Below, one piece after another: positions 1 through 7,882 of a DNA stretch of 64,000 nt (positions are counted from its first letter, which is position 1; each line of letters starts with the position of its first letter). The stretch comes from Cellulomonas fengjieae. GTDB lineage: Bacteria; Actinomycetota; Actinomycetes; Actinomycetales; Cellulomonadaceae. A program made the translations under genes and the position numbers. The stretch lies in the NCBI RefSeq assembly GCF_018388465.1, contig NZ_CP074404.1, positions 2,790,001 through 2,854,000 of the forward strand. Direction: 5' to 3'. Under the pieces are notes generated by a model. It was not told where the DNA came from and made no database searches. It saw only the letters and a program-made list of their open reading frames with translations.

Positions 1-371
1 AGGCCGAGGATCTTGTCGCCGGCGTTGATCAGGGCGTGCAGCACGGCGGCGTTGGCCGTGGCGCCCGAGTGCGGCTGGACGTTGGCGTGCTCGGCGCCGA
101 ACAGCGCCTTGGCGCGGTCGATCGCGATGTTCTCCGCGATGTCGACCTGCTCGCAGCCGCCGTAGTAGCGCCGGCCGGGGTAGCCCTCGGCGTACTTGTT
201 GGTGAGCACGGAGCCCTGCGCCTGCAGGACGGCGCGGGGCACGAAGTTCTCGCTCGCGATCATCTCGAGCGTGCCCTGCTGGCGGGCGAGCTCGCCGTCG
301 AGGACGGCGGCGATCTCCGGGTCCAGCTGGGAGATGTTCTGGTCCATCAGGGGGATCTGGTCGGCGCTCAT
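1..371 (-). CDS. glyA: Serine hydroxymethyltransferase, N-terminal part (gene runs off the left edge)
   Basis: PLP enzyme converting serine and tetrahydrofolate to glycine and 5,10-methylene-THF in the cytosol. About 124 N-terminal codons are present; the rest lies beyond position 1. The translation carries family hallmarks: an [16 protein letters not shown] start, the [10 protein letters not shown] motif, the [17 protein letters not shown] motif and [14 protein letters not shown]. The ATG at 371 is preceded by AGGAG with 6 nt spacing. A ZTP riboswitch lies upstream at 442-522, so expression should respond to ZTP, the alarmone of 10-formyl-THF shortage. It is a neighbour of purU, another one-carbon enzyme. 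Confidence 0.95.
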   Translation of the reverse strand, partial: MSADQIPLMDQNISQLDPEIAAVLDGELARQQGTLEMIASENFVPRAVLQAQGSVLTNKYAEGYPGRRYYGGCEQVDIAENIAIDRAKALFGAEHANVQPHSGATANAAVLHALINAGDKILG

Positions 372-441
372 GTGGCACTCCTGTCGGCAGTCAGCGTGTA
401 CGCGCGCGTCCGGCACCCGCACACTCGTGTGTGGTGACCGG

Positions 442-522
442 GGGCCCAGGCGTCCGACCCGTTGGTCTGCTGCTGCGTCGCTCCCCGGTGGTGACCCACC
501 TCGCTGCGCCAGTCGCGACCGG
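442..522 (-). promoter_or_regulatory. ZTP riboswitch (pfl motif) upstream of glyA
   Basis: Read on the minus strand, the conserved blocks of the pfl/ZTP aptamer appear in order: GACTGGCG, then GGTGGG...CCACCGGGGAGCG forming the first hairpin, a short linker, then CGCCTGGGC. The block order and sequences match the family consensus closely and match the second copy at purH (21751-21830). A TANNNT -10 box (TACTCT, 531-526) lies just upstream, so the aptamer begins close to the transcript 5' end. I see no obvious intrinsic terminator between aptamer and start codon, so the control mode is unclear. Confidence 0.88.
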
Positions 523-650
523 CACAGAGTAGCAAGCGGAACGGCGTACGGGAGCCTCGGCCACCAGCCGGTCGGCGGTTCGCATGCTGCCCCTGCGCGG
601 GACGAGCGAGCGCAACACCCCGGCGCGTGACCCGCGACGGGCGGGGCTTC

Positions 651-1151
651 TCACGCCTCGGCGGTGTCCCCGAGGATCTTGCGCAGGTACGCGTACGTCA
701 GGTCACCGGCGGTCTGGTCGTGCTGGTGCTCGTACCCGTGCTTGGCGTACAGCGCGATGTTCTGCACGGAGTCGCGGCCGGTGAACACCCAGACCTCCTC
801 GATGCCCTCGGGCAGGTGCGGCAGGATCGCCATGAGCATCTGCGTGCCGAACCCCTGCCCCTGCAGGTCCGGGGCGACCGCGAACCGGCCGAGCGTCGCC
901 TTGGTCCCCTCGACGAGCACCCGGATCGAGCCGACGAGCCGGTGCCCGTACCAGCCACCGAGGGTGATGACGCCGTCCTGCTGCAGGTCCGCCTGGAGCT
1001 CCTCGAGGGTCTGCGTGAGCGGCGGGATGTGCGGGTCGCCGTACTGCTGCGCCTCGGTGACGAACGCGGCCCGACGCAGCGTGAGCAGCTCGCCCGCGTC
1101 GTCGGGGGTCACGAAGCGGATGTCCAGGTCAGGCTGCGTCATGCGGCCCAT
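651..1151 (-). CDS. GNAT-family N-acetyltransferase
   Basis: A 166-residue single-domain acetyltransferase of the GNAT fold. The acetyl-CoA binding region is visible as LGRFAVAPDLQGQGFGTQML (about residues 90-109), followed by the typical C-terminal VWVFTGRDSVQNIALYAKHGY segment. The substrate cannot be told from sequence. An alternative ATG at 1142 (MTQPDLD) would remove three residues; neither start has a strong ribosome-binding site. It is divergent from purU and ends about 130 bp before the glyA riboswitch. Confidence 0.8.
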   Translation of the reverse strand: MGRMTQPDLDIRFVTPDDAGELLTLRRAAFVTEAQQYGDPHIPPLTQTLEELQADLQQDGVITLGGWYGHRLVGSIRVLVEGTKATLGRFAVAPDLQGQGFGTQMLMAILPHLPEGIEEVWVFTGRDSVQNIALYAKHGYEHQHDQTAGDLTYAYLRKILGDTAEA

Positions 1152-1176
1152 CGTGTCAGCCGATCCGCACGACCAC

Positions 1177-1182
1177 TACTCT
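1177..1182 (+). promoter_or_regulatory. -10 box of purU (leaderless transcript predicted)
   Basis: TACTCT ends 8 nt before the GTG start at 1191. This spacing would put transcription initiation at or next to the start codon. Confidence 0.5.
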
Positions 1183-1190
1183 CGGACCTC

Positions 1191-2054
1191 GTGTCCTACG
1201 ACTCACCTGCCTCCGTCCACTGGGTCCTGACCCTCTCCTGCCCCGACCGCCCCGGGATCGTGCACGCGGTCGCCGGGGTGCTGGCCGAGCACGGCGGAAA
1301 CATCACCGAGTCGCAGCAGTTCGGCGACCCGCTGTCGGGGCTCTTCTTCATGCGGGTGCAGGTCACCGCATCGACGCCGCGCGCCGAGCTGGAGCAGGCG
1401 TTCGAGTCGATCGCCGCCACGTTCGAGATGGACTGGTCGCTCGACGTCGCCGGCCGGCCGGTCCGGACGCTGGTCATGGGCTCGACGGCCGCGCACTGCC
1501 TGAACGACCTGGCGTTCCGGCAGCGCTCGGAGAACCTGCCGATCGACCTGGTCGCCGTGGTCTCCAACCACACCACGCTGGCACCGCTGGCCGAGTTCTA
1601 CGACATCCCGTTCCACCACGTCCCGGTCACGGCGGCGACGAAGCAGCAGGCCGAGTCGCGCCTGCTCGAGCTGGTCGAGGAGCTGGACGTCGAGCTGGTG
1701 GTGCTCGCGCGCTACATGCAGATCCTCTCCGACGACCTGTGTCGGGCGCTGCAGGGCCGCGTGATCAACATCCACCACTCGTTCCTGCCGTCCTTCAAGG
1801 GCGCGCGGCCGTACGCGCAGGCCCACGACCGCGGCGTGAAGCTGATCGGCGCGACGGCGCACTACGTCACCGGGGACCTGGACGAGGGCCCGATCATCGA
1901 GCAGGACGTGGAGCGGGTGGACCACTCGCGCCACGTCGAGGACCTGGTGGCCCTGGGCCAGGACGTCGAGCGCCGCGCCCTCGCGCGTGCCGTCCGCTGG
2001 CACGCGGAGCACCGGGTCCTGCTCGACGGCCACCGGACCATCGTCTTCCGATGA
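1191..2054 (+). CDS. purU: Formyltetrahydrofolate deformylase
   Basis: Hydrolyses 10-formyl-THF to formate and THF, balancing the one-carbon pool. The protein is 287 residues, normal for PurU. It has an N-terminal ACT domain ([26 protein letters not shown], about residues 11-36) and a C-terminal formyltransferase domain with [41 protein letters not shown] (catalytic His) and the [17 protein letters not shown] segment (catalytic Asp). The open frame extends upstream, but the GTG at 1191 matches the family N-terminus and lies 8 nt after a -10 box. It sits next to glyA, consistent with a role in glycine/folate homeostasis. Confidence 0.93.
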   Translation: MSYDSPASVHWVLTLSCPDRPGIVHAVAGVLAEHGGNITESQQFGDPLSGLFFMRVQVTASTPRAELEQAFESIAATFEMDWSLDVAGRPVRTLVMGSTAAHCLNDLAFRQRSENLPIDLVAVVSNHTTLAPLAEFYDIPFHHVPVTAATKQQAESRLLELVEELDVELVVLARYMQILSDDLCRALQGRVINIHHSFLPSFKGARPYAQAHDRGVKLIGATAHYVTGDLDEGPIIEQDVERVDHSRHVEDLVALGQDVERRALARAVRWHAEHRVLLDGHRTIVFR

Positions 2055-2103
2055 AACGGTTCGCGCCCTGACCGTTGCGGCGTGGGTCGGGCACGCTCCG
2101 GGG

Positions 2104-3477
2104 ATGAAGCCGTCCCTGCGCCGCGCCGTCGCGGCCGCCACCACCCTCGCGCTCGGCGTCGTCGGCCTCGCCGTCGCCGCACTGACCACCGCGCCCGCAG
2201 CGCAGGCGGCCTCACTGGTCAGCGTCCCGAGCTTCGGCAGCAACCCCGGCGGACTGGGGATGAGCATCTTCGTGCCGGACTCCCTGCCCGCCCGGCCCGC
2301 GGTGCTCGTCGCGGTGCACTACTGCACCGGGTCGGCGCAGGCGATGTACGACGGCTCCCAGTTCGACGAGCTGGCCACGCGGTACGGCTACATCGTGATC
2401 TATCCCCAGGCCAACCGGAGCGGCAGCTGCTTCGACGTGAGCTCGTCGCAGGCGCTCACCCACGGCGGCGCCAGCGACCCCGCGAGCATCGTGTCGATGG
2501 TCCGGTACGTGCAGCAGCGGTACGCGACCGACACCGGCCGGGTGTTCGTCACCGGCGTCTCGTCGGGCGCGATGATGACCGAGGTGCTGCTCGCCACCTA
2601 CCCCGACGTGTTCGCCGCGGGATCGGCGTTCGCGGGCGTGCCGGCCACGTGCTTCTCGACGACGTCGCCCCCGCCGGGGACCACGTCGCAGGCGCCCTGG
2701 AACAGCGACTGCTCGGGCGGCCGGCTGGTGCGCACCGATCAGCAGTGGGGTGACCTCGCCCGCGCGGCCTATCCCGGCTACACGGGCCCCCGGCCGCGGG
2801 TGCAGCTCTGGCACGGCTCGCAGGACACGACGCTCAGCTACGTGAACTTCGGCGAGGCGATCAAGCAGTGGACCGACGTGCTGGGCGTCAGCGCGACCCC
2901 GGCGTCCACGGACTCCCCCGCGAGCGGCCAGACCCGCACGCGCTACGGCGCCACCGGCGACCGGGCGCCCGTCGAGGCGATCAGCCTGCAGGGCGTCGGG
3001 CACAACCTGCCGGTGGACGCCGCCGCGGCGATCCGCTTCTTCGGCCTGGACAGCCCGGTCACGCCGACGACACCGGCCCCGACGACACCGGCCCCGACCA
3101 CCCCGGCGCCCACCACGCCCGCACCGACCACGCCGGCCCCCACGACTCCCCCGCCCACCCCGTCCGGCTCCTGCACCGTGGCGTACTCGGTGAACCAGTG
3201 GAACACCGGCTTCACGGCGAACATCACGGTGACGTCGGCGGTGGCACTCAGCGGGTGGACGCTGACGTGGACGTACCCGTCGGGGCAGACCGTGACGCAG
3301 GCCTGGAGCTCGGTCACCACGCAGTCCGGGTCGGTGGTCACCGCGCGGAACGCGGCGTGGAACGGCACGATCCCGGCGGGCGGCTCGACGCAGTTCGGCC
3401 TCAACGGCGCCCACTCCGGTACCAACACCGCACCGGCGACCTTCGCCCTCAACGGAACGCCCTGCGCGCGCGCCTGA
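2104..3477 (+). CDS. Secreted CE1-type (PHB depolymerase-like) esterase with C-terminal CBM2
   Basis: A 457-residue extracellular polysaccharide esterase, probably an acetylxylan or feruloyl esterase. Residues 1-36 are a signal peptide ending AQA. The catalytic domain runs to about residue 315, with the nucleophile in GVSSG (G-x-S-x-G) and a likely catalytic His in [10 protein letters not shown] Pro/Thr linker of repeated TTPAP units follows (nt 3061-3150). The last ~100 residues ([17 protein letters not shown]...) are a CBM2 cellulose/xylan-binding module with its terminal Cys pair. The PHB depolymerase family name is structural; the CBM2 argues for a plant-cell-wall substrate. The ATG at 2104 begins the signal peptide. 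Confidence 0.88.
   Translation: MKPSLRRAVAAATTLALGVVGLAVAALTTAPAAQAASLVSVPSFGSNPGGLGMSIFVPDSLPARPAVLVAVHYCTGSAQAMYDGSQFDELATRYGYIVIYPQANRSGSCFDVSSSQALTHGGASDPASIVSMVRYVQQRYATDTGRVFVTGVSSGAMMTEVLLATYPDVFAAGSAFAGVPATCFSTTSPPPGTTSQAPWNSDCSGGRLVRTDQQWGDLARAAYPGYTGPRPRVQLWHGSQDTTLSYVNFGEAIKQWTDVLGVSATPASTDSPASGQTRTRYGATGDRAPVEAISLQGVGHNLPVDAAAAIRFFGLDSPVTPTTPAPTTPAPTTPAPTTPAPTTPAPTTPPPTPSGSCTVAYSVNQWNTGFTANITVTSAVALSGWTLTWTYPSGQTVTQAWSSVTTQSGSVVTARNAAWNGTIPAGGSTQFGLNGAHSGTNTAPATFALNGTPCARA
3061..3150 (+). repeat. Imperfect tandem repeat encoding the TTPAP linker
   Basis: About six imperfect 15-bp units encode the Pro/Thr linker between esterase and CBM2. This is typical of actinobacterial glycan-active enzymes, and the array could vary in copy number. 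Confidence 0.75.
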
Positions 3478-3488
3478 CCCGTCCGGTC

Positions 3489-3524
3489 CGCGCCCCCGGC
3501 CGCTGGGACGCGGCCGGGGGCGCG
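3489..3524. terminator. Bidirectional terminator between the esterase and mmsB
   Basis: A 14-bp perfect GC stem (3489-3502 with 3511-3524) and an 8-nt loop lie between the convergent stop codons of the esterase (3477) and the sugar permease (3530). There is no U-tract, as is usual in actinobacteria. Confidence 0.75.
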
Positions 3525-3529
3525 CGACG

Positions 3530-4711
3530 TCAGCGGGCCGAGGCCGCCCGGCGCTTGTTGTAGATGTCGAACGCGACGGCGAGCAGCAGGACGAGGCCCT
3601 TGACCATCTGCTGCACCGAGTCGTCGATGCCCATGAGCTGCATGCCGTTGCTCATGACGGCCATGATCAGGCCGCCGACCATGGCCCCGGTGATGCGGCC
3701 GACGCCGCCCGTGGTGGACGCGCCGCCGATGAAGCACGCGGCGATCGCGTCGAGCTCGAACATGTTGCCCGCCGCCGGCTGCGCGCTGTTGGAGCGCGAC
3801 GAGTACACGACGCCCGCCACGGCGGCGAGCATCCCCATGTTGACGAAGATCCAGAAGTTGACCCGCTTGACCTTCACGCCCGACAGCTGGGCGGCGGACA
3901 GGTTCCCGCCGATCGCGTAGACGTGGCGGCCGAACACGGTCTTGGTGGTGAGGATCTGGTAGGCGATGATCAGGACGCCCAGGATGATCAGCACGATCGG
4001 CAGGCCCCGGCTGCGGGCGAGCTGGTACGCGAACGCCATGCCGACGAGCCCGACCAGGACGATCTTGGCGAGGAAGATCGGCATGGTCTCCACGACCTGC
4101 TGGTACCTGATCCGGCCGGCGCGGGTCCGGTACTGGCTGACGGCGTAGCCGACGACCGCGAGCGCGGCGATCACGAGCGTGAAGACGTCGATCCCCTGCC
4201 CGCCGAGGAAGCCGTTGAGGAAGCCGTTGGCGATCTTCTGGTACGACGCCGGGAACGGCGACAGGGAGATGTTGCCGAGCACCTGCAGGGTCATGCCGCG
4301 GAAGAGCAGCATGCCGGCGAGCGTCACGATGAACGCCGGGATCCCGACGTACGCCACCCAGAAGCCCTGCCACACGCCGACCAGGAACCCGACGAACAGG
4401 CCCGCGAGCACGCCCAGGTACCAGGGCGAGCCGTGCTGGATGACGACGACCGCAGAGACCGCACCCGTGAGCGCGACGACCGACCCGACCGACAGGTCGA
4501 TGTGGCCTCCGACGATGACGATCATCATCCCGATCGCGAGGATGAGGATGTAGGAGTACTGGAGCACGAGGTTGGTCACGTTGCGCGGGTCGAGCAGCAC
4601 GCCGTCCGTGAGGACGGTGAACAGCCCCACGATCACGACGAACGCGACCAGGATCCCGCTCTGACGCAGGTTCCTCGTGAAGAGCTCCCGCAGGCCTGCC
4701 ACGGCGGTCAT
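3530..4711 (-). CDS. mmsB: Multiple-monosaccharide ABC transporter permease (MmsB/GguB type)
   Basis: A 393-residue integral membrane permease of the ribose/xylose class. It is strongly hydrophobic, with the family motif [16 protein letters not shown] near residue 70, [18 protein letters not shown], and [22 protein letters not shown]. It is longer than RbsC because of an inserted segment (about residues 200-260) that is characteristic of the XylH/GguB/MmsB group. The start codon overlaps the stop of the upstream ATPase gene by 4 nt (ATGA), so the two are translationally coupled. It forms the membrane channel with MmsA and receives sugar from the ChvE-like protein. Confidence 0.92.
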   Translation of the reverse strand: MTAVAGLRELFTRNLRQSGILVAFVVIVGLFTVLTDGVLLDPRNVTNLVLQYSYILILAIGMMIVIVGGHIDLSVGSVVALTGAVSAVVVIQHGSPWYLGVLAGLFVGFLVGVWQGFWVAYVGIPAFIVTLAGMLLFRGMTLQVLGNISLSPFPASYQKIANGFLNGFLGGQGIDVFTLVIAALAVVGYAVSQYRTRAGRIRYQQVVETMPIFLAKIVLVGLVGMAFAYQLARSRGLPIVLIILGVLIIAYQILTTKTVFGRHVYAIGGNLSAAQLSGVKVKRVNFWIFVNMGMLAAVAGVVYSSRSNSAQPAAGNMFELDAIAACFIGGASTTGGVGRITGAMVGGLIMAVMSNGMQLMGIDDSVQQMVKGLVLLLAVAFDIYNKRRAASAR

Positions 4712-6246
4712 CGCACCTCGTCCTTGTCCTTGGTCATGAGCTCCATCAAGTTCTCCTGAGTCGCCTGCGCCTGCGGCAGCACACCGGTGATCCGGCCGGC
4801 CGAGAGCGTGTAGATCCGGTTGCAGATGCCGAGCAGCTCGGGCAGCTCCGAGGAGATGACCAGGACCGCCTTGCCCTCGTCGGCGAGCTTGTTGATCAGC
4901 GTGTAGATCTCGTACTTGGCGCCGACGTCGATGCCACGGGTGGGCTCGTCGAGGATCAGCACCTGCGGGTCCGTGAAGAGCCACTTGCTCAGCACGACCT
5001 TCTGCTGGTTGCCGCCCGAGAGCTTGCCGGCCAGCGCCAGCACCGTGGGCGCCTTGATGTTCATGCGCTGGCGGTACCCCTCCGCCACCCGGATCTCCTC
5101 GTTCGTGTTGACGAACCCCGAGCTCGAGACCTGCGCGAGGTTCGCGGCGGAGATGTTGCTCCGGATGTCCTCGATCAGGTTGAGGCCGTACTTCTTGCGA
5201 TCCTCCGTCGCGTACGCGATGCCGTGCGAGATGGCCTCGCTCACCGTCGCCGCCTTGATCGGCTTTCCGTGCAGGTAGAGGTTCCCGGTGATGTGGCTGC
5301 CGTAGGAGCGGCCGAACACCGACATCGCGAGCTCGGTCCGACCCGCGCCCATCAGCCCGGCGAGCCCGACGATCTCGCCCGCGCGGACCGTGAGGTTCGC
5401 CCGATCGACGACGACGCGCTCGGGGTCCGTCGGGTGGTGCACGGTCCAGTCCTCGATCCGCAGCACCTCCTCGCCGACGTGCGACTCGTGGGGCGGGAAC
5501 CGGTGGCCGAGGTCGCGGCCGACCATCCCGCGGATGATGCGCTCCTGCGTGACCTCGTCGGCCCGCATGTCGAGCGTCTCCACCGTGCGGCCGTCGCGGA
5601 TGATCGTCGTGGTGTCCGCGATCTCGGCGATCTCGTTGAGCTTGTGGGAGATCATGATCGAGGTGATCCCCTGCGCCTTGAGCTGGCGCAGCAGGCCCAG
5701 CAGGTGCTCGGAGTCGTTGTCGTTGAGGGCTGCCGTCGGCTCGTCGAGGATCAGCAGCTTGACCTGCTTGGACAGCGCCTTGGCGATCTCGACGAGCTGC
5801 TGCTTGCCGACGCCGAGCTGGCCGACCGGCGTGACGGGCAGCTCGTCCAGCCCGACCCGGGCGAGCAGCACCGCGGCCTCGGAGTTGGCGACGTTCCAGT
5901 CGATGAAGCCGCGGTGCACCCGCTCGTTGCCGAGGAAGATGTTCTCCGCGACCGACAGGTACGGGACGAGCGCGAGCTCCTGGTGGATGATCACGATGCC
6001 CTTGGCCTCGGAGTCGTTGATCGACCCGAACTGGACCTCCTCACCGTCGAAGAGGATCGACCCCTCGTAGGAGCCGTGCGGGTGCACGCCCGACAGCACC
6101 TTCATGAGGGTCGACTTGCCGGCGCCGTTCTCGCCGCAGATCGCGTGGATCTCGCCACGCTCGACCGACATCGACACGTCCTGCAGTGCCTTGACGCCGG
6201 GAAACGTCTTGGTGATGGCTTGCATCTCGAGAATGGGCTGGGCCAC
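4708..6246 (-). CDS. mmsA: Multiple-monosaccharide ABC transporter ATP-binding protein (MmsA/GguA type)
   Basis: A 512-residue tandem ATPase of the sugar-import class. The N-terminal cassette has Walker [10 protein letters not shown], signature LGVGKQQ and Walker [12 protein letters not shown]. The C-terminal cassette has the divergent Walker A region GLMGAGRTE, signature LSGGNQQK and [14 protein letters not shown], the usual pattern for RbsA/XylG/GguA proteins in which the second site is altered. It energises uptake through MmsB. It is the middle gene of chvE-mmsA-mmsB, with a strong hairpin separating it from the binding-protein gene. Confidence 0.93.
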   Translation of the reverse strand: MAQPILEMQAITKTFPGVKALQDVSMSVERGEIHAICGENGAGKSTLMKVLSGVHPHGSYEGSILFDGEEVQFGSINDSEAKGIVIIHQELALVPYLSVAENIFLGNERVHRGFIDWNVANSEAAVLLARVGLDELPVTPVGQLGVGKQQLVEIAKALSKQVKLLILDEPTAALNDNDSEHLLGLLRQLKAQGITSIMISHKLNEIAEIADTTTIIRDGRTVETLDMRADEVTQERIIRGMVGRDLGHRFPPHESHVGEEVLRIEDWTVHHPTDPERVVVDRANLTVRAGEIVGLAGLMGAGRTELAMSVFGRSYGSHITGNLYLHGKPIKAATVSEAISHGIAYATEDRKKYGLNLIEDIRSNISAANLAQVSSSGFVNTNEEIRVAEGYRQRMNIKAPTVLALAGKLSGGNQQKVVLSKWLFTDPQVLILDEPTRGIDVGAKYEIYTLINKLADEGKAVLVISSELPELLGICNRIYTLSAGRITGVLPQAQATQENLMELMTKDKDEVR

Positions 6247-6308
6247 GGGCCACCGTCCTTCGTCGTGGCGGGCGCCGTCACCGGGCCCGTCGCTGTGGGG
6301 GTCGACCG

Positions 6309-6356
6309 GCGGACCGGCCGGCAGGCTCCGTCAGGGGAGCGTGCCGGCCGGTCCGC
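6309..6356 (-). terminator. Intercistronic hairpin between the sugar-binding protein and ATPase genes
   Basis: A perfect 15-bp inverted repeat (6309-6323 with 6342-6356, arm GCGGACCGGCCGGCA) with an 18-nt loop lies in the 125-bp gap. It could partially terminate transcription or protect the upstream message, giving more binding protein than transporter, as is common in sugar ABC operons. Confidence 0.7.
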
Positions 6357-6371
6357 GGTCGGGACGGTGGA

Positions 6372-7517
6372 TCAGGCCTGGCCGCTGGCCACCTGCTCCT
6401 CGGTCCAGTAGCCGGAGTCGATGAGCAGGCTCTGGATGCCGTCCTTGACGACCACGTCCGAGTCGAGCAGGAAGGACGGGACGACCTTCACGCCGTTGTC
6501 GTAGGACTCGGTGTCGTTCGCCTCGGGCTCCTCCTCGGCCAGGAAGGCCTGCGCGGAGACGACCGCCTGGTCGGCGAGCTTGCGCGTGTCCTTGAAGATC
6601 GTCGAGTACTGCACGTCGTCGTTGATCAGCTTGACCGAGGCGATCTCGGCGTCCTGGCCGGTGACGATCGGCATCCCGCCGGAGATCGCGGGGCCGTAGC
6701 CGGCGTTCTGCAGGGCGGTGATGATGCCGCGCGACAGACCGTCGTACGGCGAGAGGACGCCCTGGACCAAGCTTCCGTCCGAGTAGGTCGACGTGAGCAG
6801 GTTCTCCATGCGCTTCTGCGCGGTCTCCTGCAGCCAGCGCAGCGTGGCGGCCTGCTCGATGTCGGTCTGGCCCGACTTCACGACGAGCGTCCCGTCGTCG
6901 ATGTACTCCTGCAGCGTGTCCATCGCGCCCTTGAAGAAGAAGTGCGCATTGTTGTCGTCCAGCGAGCCGGCGAAGAGCTCGATGTTGAACGGCCCGGCCG
7001 CGTCGCCCTCCGAGCCGTCGGCGTTGAGGATGCCCAGGCCCGTGAGCAGCGACGTCGCCTGCTGCACGCCCACCTTGTAGTTGTCGAACGTCACGTAGAA
7101 GTCGACGTTGTCGCTGTCCCGGATGAGGCGGTCGTACGCGATGACCGGGATGTTCGCGTCGGCAGCGGCCTGGAGCTGGGTCGCCAGCGCCGTGCCGTCG
7201 ATCGAGGCCAGGATCAGCAGGTCGGCGCCCTTGGTGATCATCTGGTCGATCTGCTCCTGCTGGGTCGGGATGTCGTCGCCCGCGTACTGCAGGTCGACCG
7301 TGTAGCCCGCCTCCTCGAGGCCGGCCTTGACGGCGTTGCCGTCAGCGATCCAGCGTTCGGACGTCTGCGTCGGCATGGCGACGCCGACCGTGAGGTCGCT
7401 CGGGTCCTTGGGGGCGGCGCCGGAGGAGTCGTCCGTGCTGCCGGCTCCGCTGCCCGAACATGCGGCCAGTCCGAGTGCGAGGACCGCACCCATCGCCGCG
7501 ATCGTGATCCGTCGCAT
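6372..7517 (-). CDS. chvE: ChvE-family sugar-binding lipoprotein
   Basis: A 381-residue solute-binding protein for aldopentoses/hexoses. The N-terminus is a lipoprotein signal peptide with lipobox LAAC (Cys about residue 20), followed by a Gly/Ser/Asp-rich linker. The mature part begins LTVGVAMPTQTSERWIADGNAVKAGLEEAGY, and PVIAYDRLIRDSDNVDFYVTFDNYKVGVQQA is diagnostic of the ChvE/XylF-like group. It is anchored to the outer face of the membrane and feeds MmsAB. The ATG at 7517 has GAAGGAG upstream. A LacI-type palindrome about 200 bp upstream suggests sugar-responsive repression. Confidence 0.92.
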   Translation of the reverse strand: MRRITIAAMGAVLALGLAACSGSGAGSTDDSSGAAPKDPSDLTVGVAMPTQTSERWIADGNAVKAGLEEAGYTVDLQYAGDDIPTQQEQIDQMITKGADLLILASIDGTALATQLQAAADANIPVIAYDRLIRDSDNVDFYVTFDNYKVGVQQATSLLTGLGILNADGSEGDAAGPFNIELFAGSLDDNNAHFFFKGAMDTLQEYIDDGTLVVKSGQTDIEQAATLRWLQETAQKRMENLLTSTYSDGSLVQGVLSPYDGLSRGIITALQNAGYGPAISGGMPIVTGQDAEIASVKLINDDVQYSTIFKDTRKLADQAVVSAQAFLAEEEPEANDTESYDNGVKVVPSFLLDSDVVVKDGIQSLLIDSGYWTEEQVASGQA

Positions 7518-7714
7518 GTGCTGTGCTCCTTCTCGTCATTGAGAGGCCCGGCGACCGGGCTGGAGGTGCGCGAGCTCGTCGGTCGGTCAGCGCCTGCGCG
7601 CCCTGTCCGCTGCCTCCGTCGACAGTGACCGGCGGCGGCAGCGGCCCCACTTTCTTCCATTCGTTTCTCGAAGTCAACGAGGGACGAAGCGTACGAACGT
7701 CACGAAGTCATTAC

Positions 7715-7732
7715 GATGTGAGCGCTCACATC
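7715..7732. promoter_or_regulatory. LacI-family operator upstream of chvE-mmsAB
   Basis: GATGTGAGCGCTCACATC is a perfect 18-bp palindrome with a central CG, the classic form bound by LacI/GalR-family repressors. It lies about 200 bp upstream of the chvE start, in the only promoter region for the operon. The cognate regulator is not in this window. Confidence 0.75.
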
Positions 7733-7801
7733 TCCCGCTCACAGGGTTGCGGCGATCCCGTCCGTGGGTCGTGCCGCGACGTCGGGCACGGGCTCACGAC
7801 A

Positions 7802-7835
7802 CGGAGAGAGGCCCGTGATCACGGGCCCCTCTCCG
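7802..7835 (-). terminator. Terminator of the amylopullulanase gene
   Basis: A near-perfect 17-bp stem (one A/C mismatch) with almost no loop, CGGAGAGAGGCCCGTGA paired with TCACGGGCCCCTCTCCG, lies 48 bp beyond the stop codon. Confidence 0.75.
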
Positions 7836-7882
7836 AGCGTGCTCGATCTACCCGCCGCCGACCCCCGCGCGGCGTGCGCGGC

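Larger units (their letters stand above)
7518..7882. other. Intergenic region between chvE and the amylopullulanase gene
   Basis: This 365-bp gap holds the chvE leader and promoter area, an 18-bp LacI-type palindrome and the amylopullulanase terminator, listed separately. I see no coding sequence in it. Confidence 0.8.

Noticed and set aside
3061..3150. TTPAP repeat as a possible CRISPR-like array
   Set aside because: The units are contiguous, without spacers, in frame, and encode a Pro/Thr linker of a modular enzyme.
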